From Novosphingobium sp. B1 (lineage in GTDB: Bacteria; Pseudomonadota; Alphaproteobacteria; Sphingomonadales; Sphingomonadaceae), in NCBI RefSeq assembly GCF_900176395.1, contig NZ_FWXL01000008.1:62001-126000 (forward strand): a stretch of 64,000 nt of DNA, read 5' to 3'. The notes beneath the pieces are model-generated. The model ran no database searches and was not told where the DNA came from. It saw nothing but the letters and a program-made list of their open reading frames with translations. The translations under genes were made by a program, and so were the position numbers. Of this stretch, positions 53,373-60,318 are shown piece by piece (position 1 is the first letter of the stretch; every line of letters starts with the position of its first letter).

Positions 53373-54458
53373 TTACATGCCCGAACCCGGACCGTACGTG
53401 ATTTCCACGCGGCGGTTCTGGAGTTCGCGAACGCCATCGGCGGTCGGAACGCGCGGGTTGCTTTCGCCAAACGCCTGGCTTGTGATCGAACCGCTCGGGA
53501 TGCCGTGCGTGGTGAGGTACGAGGTAACCGAAGCGTTGCGGCGCTCCGACAGACCCTGGTTGTACTTCACGGTACCCGAACGGTCAGCATAGCCAGCGAG
53601 CATGATCGGAACGCTCGCGCAGTTGCCGTAAGCGGTAACTGCGTTGTCAAGGATCGTCGCTGCCTCAGGCGTGATGTCCGACTTATCCCAGTCGAAGAAC
53701 ACGATGTACGGACCCTTGTTGCAGACCGGAGCCGGCGGCGGGGGCGGCGGGGGCGGCGGGGGCGGCGGGGGCGGCGGGGGCGGCGGCGGCGGAGCCACTT
53801 CCTCGACCGGTGCAGCGCCACCGAAGTTGTAGCTCAGCGTGCCCATCAGCGAGTGCGAACGGAACTTGGTGCGTGCATTCTGACCCGCATTCGTCACCAG
53901 ATCGATGTGATCCTGGTTGAAGAAGCGGTACTTCAGACCAACGTCGACGCGGTCGGAAAGCGGTGCACGGATGCCCGCGAGGGCCTGCCACGCAAAGCCG
54001 GTGTCCGAGTCGACAAGGCTGCGGGCGGTGTCGCTGTAAATCACGGCAACCTTAGCTCGGCTTACGCCAACGCCACCACCGACAAAGCCCTGAAGGCCAT
54101 CATCGGGACCGAAGTCGAGAAGGCCGTTGACCATGAAGCTGAGAGCTTCTGCACCGCCACCAAGCTGCGAGTCAGGGATGACAGCAGTTACGGCGTCGTA
54201 GCTCTTTTCTTCTGCACGGCGATAGCTGACTTCGCTTTCCAGACGGAAGCCACCGAAGTCATAACCGACCACGCCGCCGAAATCGTAACCCGTGCGGGTA
54301 TCGAGAACGCCCAGCTGGTTGGAACCACGAAGGTTCTCGATGTCTTCGACGATCATCGCGCCAGCATCAGCTTCAACGTACCAAGCATCATCACGTGCGA
54401 ATGCAGGCGATGCCAAGGCACTCGAGGCCAAGGCTACGCCCAGGACCAGTTTCCGCAT
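53373..54458 (-). CDS. OmpA-family outer membrane protein with long poly-proline linker
   Basis: A 361-residue outer membrane protein. A Sec signal (ends ASPAFA, about residue 21) precedes an eight-stranded barrel domain (about 22-215) and a linker of 20 consecutive prolines. The C-terminal OmpA-like peptidoglycan-binding domain includes VFFDWDKSDITPEA, GYADRSGTVKYNQGLSERRNASV and FGESNPRVPTADGVRELQNRRVEI. It anchors the outer membrane to the wall. AGGGGAAACAATAATG gives the start. The proline tract is encoded by a repeated 9-base unit (about 53733-53792). Confidence 0.95.
   Translation of the reverse strand: MRKLVLGVALASSALASPAFARDDAWYVEADAGAMIVEDIENLRGSNQLGVLDTRTGYDFGGVVGYDFGGFRLESEVSYRRAEEKSYDAVTAVIPDSQLGGGAEALSFMVNGLLDFGPDDGLQGFVGGGVGVSRAKVAVIYSDTARSLVDSDTGFAWQALAGIRAPLSDRVDVGLKYRFFNQDHIDLVTNAGQNARTKFRSHSLMGTLSYNFGGAAPVEEVAPPPPPPPPPPPPPPPPPPPPAPVCNKGPYIVFFDWDKSDITPEAATILDNAVTAYGNCASVPIMLAGYADRSGTVKYNQGLSERRNASVTSYLTTHGIPSGSITSQAFGESNPRVPTADGVRELQNRRVEITYGPGSGM
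53733..53792. repeat. Trinucleotide/9-base repeat encoding 20 prolines
   Basis: Twenty consecutive CGG or GGG triplets (coding-strand CCG/CCC), arranged mostly as a 9-base unit CGG-CGG-GGG repeated about five times. All encode Pro in the OmpA linker. Such arrays are prone to slipped-strand length change. Confidence 0.9.
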
Positions 54459-54501
54459 TATTGTTTCCCCTTTTTGCGACATCATGCCACGTCGTGCAGG
54501 T

Positions 54502-54530
54502 TGTCTACCGTTTCCAAAGTGGTCATGCAA
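54502..54530 (-). promoter_or_regulatory. Candidate promoter for the OmpA-family gene
   Basis: On the minus strand TTGCAT (54530-54525) and TAGACA (54507-54502) are separated by 17 bases, about 45 bases before the ATG. Housekeeping-like spacing only; found by eye. Confidence 0.3.
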
Positions 54531-54649
54531 GCAGACAAACACACTGACTGTTGCAAGAAAACAACGATCGAGATCCGTTGTGCATTGCAATAGCAGTTGA
54601 TTGCGCCCTCATGTCCCGGTGGAATGCCGTGACAGAGATTTGGTTCCGC

Positions 54650-55055
54650 TTAACTTTGCGAAATTATCCCGGTAGACCGCAGTGCAGCCAAAATGGACGC
54701 GACAGTCTGTCGAACTTCCGTATCGATCACCGACACGCCGGTGGCAGGCGTGATTGGCCCGCATGATGTCCAATTACCGTTGAAAATCTTCAACGCTCCG
54801 ATCGAACGGTCGAGAATGCACATGCCAACAACGGGTGTTGCAAATCGCAATCCACCCTCGGTCCATCCCGCCAGGTTGTGAACCTGCCCAGAGAAAATGC
54901 CCGATGGCTGTTCCCCGACGATCCACATCGATCCTGCTTCTGGATCCGCCGGGGCCTCGTTTACTGTTCCGATAACGACGCCGCACAGCAGCATATCGAC
55001 CATCGTCAGGCTTTCATTGATGGTCGGCTCTTTCTGTGACTTACCCAGAAGCGTG
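54650..55055 (-). pseudogene. 5'-truncated DUF2793 (phage/GTA tail-region) gene
   Basis: The preserved part matches the DUF2793 pattern: SQKEPTINESLTMVDMLLCG, PADPEAGSMWIVGEQPSG, VHNLAGWTEGGLRFATPVVGMCILDRSIGALKIFNG. These proteins occur at the 3' end of gene-transfer-agent and prophage structural clusters. The first codons, normally PLL-Q-A-G-Q-type, are replaced at about 55050 by the broken end of a terminase gene in another reading frame. No ribosome site belongs to this frame upstream; an internal ATG at 55003 could start a shorter product. Confidence 0.75.
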
Positions 55056-55505
55056 GCTGTGCTGCGGGCCACGCAAGCTTTCCGGCTCGGCTGCCGAATA
55101 AAGATGCGCTTGTGCGCCATTGGGCCAGACCAGCCGCCGCACCGAACTCTCGAACACCGGCCGCCGCCATGGCGCCCCGATGGACAAGAGCCCGCTTTCG
55201 CCTTCCACCATCACGCTGCGTGCCTCGTGCAGGGACGATCCCACCAGCGCGATGCGCGCATCGGGATCGGCCTCCGCAACCCGGCGCACCCATTCGGCGC
55301 CCAGCCGCGTCTTGCCGAAACCGCGCCCGGCCATGATCAGCCAGATCCGCCAGTCGCCTTGGGGAGGCAACTGGTTCGGCCTTGCCCAGGTTTGCCAATC
55401 AAATGGCCATTCCGCGATTTCAACCTTGTCGAACCGCCTGAGATAGCCGTCCACCTGCTCGGGGCTCGCATCGAAAAGCCAGTCCAGCAACGTGCCCCCG
55501 CTCAT
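55041..55505 (-). pseudogene. Truncated phage/GTA large terminase
   Basis: A 154-residue remnant of a terminase large subunit (normally above 400 residues). The Walker A motif IMAGRGFGKTRLGAEW and the following VRRVAEADPDARIALVGSS are intact, and the sequence continues to EPESLRGPQHSHA, exactly where the family has Walker B downstream (DEIAKW). After that the frame runs into foreign sequence and stops within two codons. The nuclease domain and Walker B are missing, so it cannot package DNA. Its ATG overlaps the small-terminase stop by 4 bases, the ancestral order. Confidence 0.85.
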
Positions 55506-56032
55506 GCAGGGGTGCCGCCCGGAAGATCATCCATTGCCCCGCCATTGCGCTGGCGCTGCATTTCCTCGCGGATCTGCAGCAGCTTGGCGTGGATCGATTT
55601 GCGCACCGCTTCCACATCGGCGTTGTCGCGGATCGCCCGCTCGCGCGCCACCGTCTCACGATGCTGCGAAAGCAGTCGCAGGGCAGTGGCATTGTCGAAC
55701 TTTGCGCCGATCTCCTTGGGCTCGCCGAAACGCAGGCGGTGCAACACCTCGATCTCGAGCAGATCGTAACCCTCACACAGCGCCTCACGCCAGCGCGCGG
55801 CAAATTCGCTGTCGTCGCGCTTTTCCTTGTAGACCTTGGACAGTTGCACCTGCGCATCCGCGGCTGCGGCCGTCACATTCGAAGTTTCGGCAAGCTTCGC
55901 CAGGAACAGTATCTTCCACGGGGCACTGCCGCGCCTTGATACAGCCCCATCGCCTTCTGCCTGCGCCGTGCGCGCAGCATTCCCTTTCGCGCCCGAACTC
56001 GTCGCACGCGGCTGCACAGTCGGCTTGGCCAT
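55502..56032 (-). CDS. Small terminase-like protein of a degraded GTA/prophage module
   Basis: A 176-residue protein of small-terminase type with a helix-turn-helix-like segment (FLAKLAETSNVTAAAADAQVQLSKVYKEKRDDSEFAARWREALCEGYDLLE) and a charged C-terminal coiled coil (QHRETVARERAIRDNADVEAVRKSIHAKLLQIREEMQRQRNGG). The start at 56032 uses GGGAGG; an ATG three codons earlier is too close to it. Position before the large terminase is the usual GTA order. The gene is intact although its partner is broken. Confidence 0.75.
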   Translation of the reverse strand: MAKPTVQPRATSSGAKGNAARTAQAEGDGAVSRRGSAPWKILFLAKLAETSNVTAAAADAQVQLSKVYKEKRDDSEFAARWREALCEGYDLLEIEVLHRLRFGEPKEIGAKFDNATALRLLSQHRETVARERAIRDNADVEAVRKSIHAKLLQIREEMQRQRNGGAMDDLPGGTPA

Positions 56033-56329
56033 AGTGACCATCCCTCCCGGAAATGAGCTGTCAGAGAACCGCTTGGCCGGTTCGTCCCTTGGCGGGAGCG
56101 ACTCGGTCTATCGCGATGTTCTTGTTATGTACCGAAAGAGCGTGACGATGTCAATCGAAAAGTGCCAATCAGGTTCTTTTTGGGAAATGGGATAACCAAT
56201 GCGATCGGTACTGCGTGCCTCGCTAACAATGGTCTCTGCCTGCAGGGCGTATCTCGCAGCCCCAATCAGCACTTCCCCTCAGCCCGCGCCTCGCCTATCC
56301 GCACGCAAGCAACAACGAACGGAATCCCG

Positions 56330-56971
56330 ATGCTTCGCCGCCTGTACGATTGGACCATGGCCAAGGCCGCGCACCCCCATGCCGAATGGTGGCTCGCGCT
56401 CTTCGCGTTCATGGAGGCAAGCTTCTTTCCGATCCCGCCGCACCCGCTGCTGGGCCTGATGTGCCTGGCCGAACCCAAGAAGGCCGTGCGCTTCGCCGCT
56501 GTCGCCACGATCGCCTCGGTCCTTGGCGGGTTGCTCGGCTACGCAATCGGCTATGGCCTCTACGATACGGTCGGCACCCAGTTGCTCGCGGCACTTCACC
56601 TGACCGAGAGCTTCCCCAAGGCGGCGTGCTATTTGCGCGAATACGGGGTCGAGATCATCATGATCAAGGGCGCCACGCCCATTCCCTTCAAGCTTTTGAC
56701 GATAACCGCAGGCTTCATCGCCATGCCGCTGGTGCCGTTCATCCTTGCCAGCATCGTCAGCCGCTCGATCAGTTTCATGATCGTGGGAATTTTGTTCCGC
56801 CTGTTCGGTGCACCGATCAAGCGCTTCATCGACAAGTACCTTGGCCTCGTTACCGTCGGCTTCGTCCTGCTCATCGTCGGCGGTTTCATTGCCGCAACGA
56901 TGCTCGGCGGCAGCGGCACTTCGGATACCAAGGCCAAGTGCGAACAGGTCGCGCCGATTACCGCATCCTGA
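56330..56971 (+). CDS. YqaA/DedA-like membrane protein
   Basis: A 213-residue inner membrane protein of the YqaA (SNARE-associated/VTT, DedA-like) family. It has four or five hydrophobic helices: LALFAFMEASFFPIPPHPLLG (the FPIPP motif is a hallmark), VATIASVLGGLLGYAIGYGLY, and EIIMIKGATPIPFKLLTITAGF, the second re-entrant hairpin with its conserved glycine-proline. Proteins of this family move or flip lipids and affect envelope integrity. The start at 56330 is chosen from homologous onset; the 288-base gap before it contains nothing recognised. Confidence 0.92.
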   Translation: MLRRLYDWTMAKAAHPHAEWWLALFAFMEASFFPIPPHPLLGLMCLAEPKKAVRFAAVATIASVLGGLLGYAIGYGLYDTVGTQLLAALHLTESFPKAACYLREYGVEIIMIKGATPIPFKLLTITAGFIAMPLVPFILASIVSRSISFMIVGILFRLFGAPIKRFIDKYLGLVTVGFVLLIVGGFIAATMLGGSGTSDTKAKCEQVAPITAS

Positions 56972-57121
56972 TTGTGGAATACGCTTTTTGCGCCTCTTGA
57001 CGGTTCACGGCATCTTCAGGATTTTTCGCCACAACTGAAACTGTCTTTGCGACTTTTGCATGGGTCGGAGCATCGCGCTCCCATCGGCCGGTGCTCCTTC
57101 CGAACCGTAGGAAGGAAAAGC

Positions 57122-57403
57122 ATGGGACGTGTGAGCGCAAACGAGGACATCCGGCTGCAGATGGCGGGATACGGCCTCACCACTATCCAGATCCACTATT
57201 ACCTGCCCGACCATCCCAGCCTGCTGCAGATGTTCGCTTTTCAGCAATACGATCTCGCCCCGCGCTTCCCCCGCCTGCATGGCTTTCTCGACCACTGGCG
57301 GCGCGAAATCGAAGCCGCACTTCACTCGGTCCGCATTGCGCACAACCACCTGATCGGCCCGCAGGAATGGCGGGCCGTCGATGGTGTGATCTCGATCAAC
57401 TAA
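57122..57403 (+). CDS. usg: Usg family protein
   Basis: A 93-residue protein matching Usg: LTTIQIHYYLPDHPSLLQMFAFQQYDLAPRFPRLHGFLDHWRREIEAALHSVRIAH. The name comes from its location upstream of trp genes in Caulobacter; function unknown. AGGAAGG precedes the ATG at 57122. Its TAA overlaps the convergent MipA/OmpV stop (bases 57400-57403), tail to tail. Confidence 0.92.
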   Translation: MGRVSANEDIRLQMAGYGLTTIQIHYYLPDHPSLLQMFAFQQYDLAPRFPRLHGFLDHWRREIEAALHSVRIAHNHLIGPQEWRAVDGVISIN

Positions 57404-58263
57404 AGCCCGAACCGGTAGGAGTAGCCCAAACCGACCGAGAACTGCGTGCGCTGTCCGCGCTCGCGGATCAGCGAACTCCCAGCAGGTTCGCCGCCCAGTC
57501 GATCAGCTCCGGCAAAAACCGCCACTGCGCGCTTGGCGCTCAACGGCCGGATCAGGCTGCCGCCAAGACCATAGGACACGAGCCCGCCATTGGGCCGTGA
57601 GACCGCCAGCCCCGTGCGCGCCGCTTGGGCCGCATCAACGCCGTAGTAGGTCCGCATGAAGTCACCGCTGGCAAATGTCGCGCGCGGCCCCACGGCGTAG
57701 ATCAGCTTGCCCTCGCGCCCGGAATACTGCGCCAGCACGTCGCCCACCACGCCTTCATGTCCGCCAAAGCCCTGCCGTACTTCGGCGCGCACGCGCCACT
57801 GCTTCTTCGCGCCCAACCGCTTCTCGACAAAGCCGCCAGCCTCGCCGGCAATGCCCACGTCGCCCATGCCACGCAGGGCATCGCTGCCCCCGGCGATCAG
57901 GAAAGGCGATCCGCCGTCGTCATCGTTGCGGCCGAACCGGGTCCGCACGATCGGCCCAGCCTTCCAGCCATCATGATTTACCGCATTCCAGCCGAGGCCA
58001 TCCTGCACCGAGAGGAACAGCGTGTCCTTGTAGTTCACGCGCAGGTCCGGGAAGATCGACAGCGCTGTGTCCTTCGATCCGGACCAGGCCATGCCGAACA
58101 CCGGCGCCACGCCCACTGTCATCGTCCACCCCTGCGGCGCCATGGGCAGTCCTGCCGGCCGCACCGGAGCGGTCGCGGAAGGAGCGGTCTGGGCGCTGGC
58201 GGGATGCAGCAGGACAATACCCAGGCCCAAGCCCAGACCCAGCGCAGCGCGAACCAGACGCAT
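57400..58263 (-). CDS. MipA/OmpV family outer membrane protein
   Basis: A 287-residue outer membrane beta-barrel of the MipA/OmpV (MltA-interacting) family. The signal peptide runs to about residue 24 (LLHPASAQ). The family signatures are PDLRVNYKDTLFLSVQDGLGWN, the VRTRFGRNDDDGG loop, and a C-terminal FSVGLGYSYRFGL ending in a barrel-type aromatic residue. These proteins may scaffold peptidoglycan hydrolases or sense osmotic state; the family includes PhoPQ-responsive VisP homologues. It stands alone, convergent with usg. Confidence 0.92.
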   Translation of the reverse strand: MRLVRAALGLGLGLGIVLLHPASAQTAPSATAPVRPAGLPMAPQGWTMTVGVAPVFGMAWSGSKDTALSIFPDLRVNYKDTLFLSVQDGLGWNAVNHDGWKAGPIVRTRFGRNDDDGGSPFLIAGGSDALRGMGDVGIAGEAGGFVEKRLGAKKQWRVRAEVRQGFGGHEGVVGDVLAQYSGREGKLIYAVGPRATFASGDFMRTYYGVDAAQAARTGLAVSRPNGGLVSYGLGGSLIRPLSAKRAVAVFAGADRLGGEPAGSSLIRERGQRTQFSVGLGYSYRFGL

Positions 58264-58389
58264 CCTTATTCTCCTCAGTGTAAGTAACGATCCGCGCGTC
58301 CTATGGACTGCCTCCAAGACCGGCGCTTTGCGGCAATGTGTCGAAAACTTGCGCTTGTGCAGGAGCGCACACCCGGCGATCCTCGCCCG

Positions 58390-59010
58390 ATGCTCACGCT
58401 TTACCATTGCACCAACGCCCGCTCGTTCCGCGCCTTGTGGGCGCTTGAGGAAATGGGACTGCCCTACGATCTGCATGTCCTGCCCTTCCCGCCGCGCAAG
58501 CGGCACGAGAACATGCATGATATCAATCCCTTGGGCACGATCCCAGTGCTCTTCGACGGTGACGTTCGCCTGACCGAAAGCGTAGCGATCCCGCACTATC
58601 TCGCCACGAAATACGGGCCGACTGACCTCGCCGTTGCACCGGACGAGCCAGGATATGGCGCCTACCTCAACTTCCTTGTCATGGGCGAGGCGACGCTGAC
58701 CTTCCCGCAGACCATCCACCTGCGCTATCAGGTCTTCGCCCCGCGCGAGGAGCGCCGCCCCGAAATTGCCCGCGATTACGCCGAATGGTTTGGGTCCCGC
58801 CTGCGCAACGTCGAAACGATGATGGGGGCCAGTCATGTTGCCGCAGACCGATTCACCATGGCCGATATTTCCGTAGGTTACGCAGTGATGCTGGCGCTTT
58901 CGGTCGGCCTTGAGGAGTTCGTGTCCGAGCGCCTGCGGACATATTTCGAAAGCCTCCGCAATCGCCCCGCCTTCCAGCGCGCGATTGCGGCGCAGGGTCC
59001 CGCAGCCTAA
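58390..59010 (+). CDS. Glutathione S-transferase family protein
   Basis: A 206-residue GST. LTLYHCTNARSFRALWALEEMG marks the N-terminal domain, with NPLGTIPVLF as the cis-proline loop and LTESVAIPHYLA as the glutathione-binding Glu-Ser. The C-terminal domain contains FTMADISVGYAVML. Start at 58390 (upstream in-frame sequence is not conserved). It is followed after 9 bases by the pseudouridine synthase gene. Substrate unknown. Confidence 0.92.
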   Translation: MLTLYHCTNARSFRALWALEEMGLPYDLHVLPFPPRKRHENMHDINPLGTIPVLFDGDVRLTESVAIPHYLATKYGPTDLAVAPDEPGYGAYLNFLVMGEATLTFPQTIHLRYQVFAPREERRPEIARDYAEWFGSRLRNVETMMGASHVAADRFTMADISVGYAVMLALSVGLEEFVSERLRTYFESLRNRPAFQRAIAAQGPAA

Positions 59011-59019
59011 GCACGTGGC

Positions 59020-59559
59020 ATGGCCCTTATTGCGTTCAACAAGCCGTTTGGCGTGCTTTGCCAGTTCAGTCCGGAGCGCGACGGGCCGCCACGCCATACT
59101 TTGACCGATTTCATCGACTTTCCCGGTGTTTACCCAGCCGGCCGGCTTGACCACGACAGCGAAGGCTTGCTGCTGCTGACCGACGATGGCCGCCTTCAGG
59201 CCCGCATCGCCGATCCGCGCCACAAACTGCCCAAGACCTATCTGGTGCAGGTAGAGGGCGAACCCGACGCTGCGGCGCTTGCGGCCTTGCGAAAGGGCGT
59301 CGTCCTCAAGGACGGACCGACGCTACCCGCGCTAGCCGAACGGATCGACGATCCTGCGCTGTGGCCCCGTGATCCGCCGATCCGCGTGCGCAAATCGGTG
59401 CCCGATTGCTGGCTTTCACTGACCATTCGCGAAGGTCGCAACCGGCAGGTGCGCCGGATGACGGCAGCTGTCGGCCATCCCACCTTGCGGCTGGTCAGGT
59501 GGAGCATAGGTGAGTGGCAGGTGGGAGATATGTCGCCGGGGGAATGGCGCCAGCTCTAG
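59020..59559 (+). CDS. 23S rRNA pseudouridine synthase, RluE-like
   Basis: A 179-residue RsuA/RluB/E/F-family pseudouridine synthase without an S4 domain. The catalytic Asp is in [28 protein letters not shown] and [25 protein letters not shown] are family motifs. The length and lack of S4 domain fit RluE (U2457 of E. coli 23S rRNA). The product would modify 23S rRNA. It overlaps the TetR gene's 3' end by 4 bases. Confidence 0.93.
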   Translation: MALIAFNKPFGVLCQFSPERDGPPRHTLTDFIDFPGVYPAGRLDHDSEGLLLLTDDGRLQARIADPRHKLPKTYLVQVEGEPDAAALAALRKGVVLKDGPTLPALAERIDDPALWPRDPPIRVRKSVPDCWLSLTIREGRNRQVRRMTAAVGHPTLRLVRWSIGEWQVGDMSPGEWRQL

Positions 59560-60167
59560 CGCGCGTTCAGCCCTTCGCCGAGCAGGTCGGCTGCAACCCG
59601 TGCGATGTCGTCGACGGGACGGCTGTCGTCCCATACCCCGAAGCGCAGACCGAGGAACACATTCATCCCCATGATCGCCCAGGCGCGCACGTCCTGCTCG
59701 CCATCGCGAAGTGTTCCCGCCGCCACGCCCTCGGCCAGACGCGCGGCGATGCGGGTGGCAGTGCCTTCGTAATGAGCGCGGTAGCTTGCCGGATCGGCGA
59801 ACTCCGCCTCGTCGATAATCCGGTAGATTTCCTTGTGTTCGCGCGCGAAGTTGAGAAATCCCGCCAGCGCCTCGCGCTCGCGCTGCAACCCGCTTGATCC
59901 TTCGCTCATCGCTGCTGCCGCCGTCGTCGCAACGCGGGCCGACATGTCGCGGACCAGTGCGGTGAAGATCGCGTCCTTCGAATCGAAGTAGGTGTAGAAG
60001 CTGCCCAGCGCAGTGCCGGCGCGGCGGGTGATACCGCTGATCGACGCTTCGTGGAAGCCGCGCTCGCCAAACTCTGCCGCTGCAGCATCGAGCAGGCGCC
60101 GCAGCGTTTCGCGGCCGCGCGCCGTGCGCGGCACCTTGCCCGGACTGGCAGAGCTGGCCTGCGCCAT
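59556..60167 (-). CDS. TetR/AcrR family transcriptional regulator
   Basis: A 203-residue TetR-type repressor. The N-terminal helix-turn-helix (residues about 18-65) reads [49 protein letters not shown]. The C-terminal domain is divergent and ligand-specific. GGGGAGA precedes the ATG. It is divergent from the TonB receptor gene, and the 151-base intergenic region carries a matching inverted repeat, so it likely represses that gene and itself. The ligand is unknown. Confidence 0.92.
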   Translation of the reverse strand: MAQASSASPGKVPRTARGRETLRRLLDAAAAEFGERGFHEASISGITRRAGTALGSFYTYFDSKDAIFTALVRDMSARVATTAAAAMSEGSSGLQREREALAGFLNFAREHKEIYRIIDEAEFADPASYRAHYEGTATRIAARLAEGVAAGTLRDGEQDVRAWAIMGMNVFLGLRFGVWDDSRPVDDIARVAADLLGEGLNAR

Positions 60168-60246
60168 GAAATCGTCTCCCCGCAACGGACCTGTTGCCGT
60201 TCCGCCACGATTCGTAACCGCAAACACATCGCCCCACAACTCAAAC

Positions 60247-60269
60247 TTGAAAGGTGGTTCAACTTTCAA
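60247..60269. promoter_or_regulatory. Inverted repeat, probable TetR operator
   Basis: TTGAAAG (60247-60253) and CTTTCAA (60263-60269) form a palindrome with a 9-base spacer. Within it TTGAA/TTCAA (60247-60251, 60258-60262) form a second, overlapping one. It lies 79 bases from the TetR start and 49 from the TonB-receptor start, in the shared promoter region. Operator role is inferred from symmetry and position. Confidence 0.6.
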
Positions 60270-60318
60270 TATTGGAAGGATGAGCGGACGAAGCAGTCCG
60301 CGAGAGGGAGCCTGCCTG

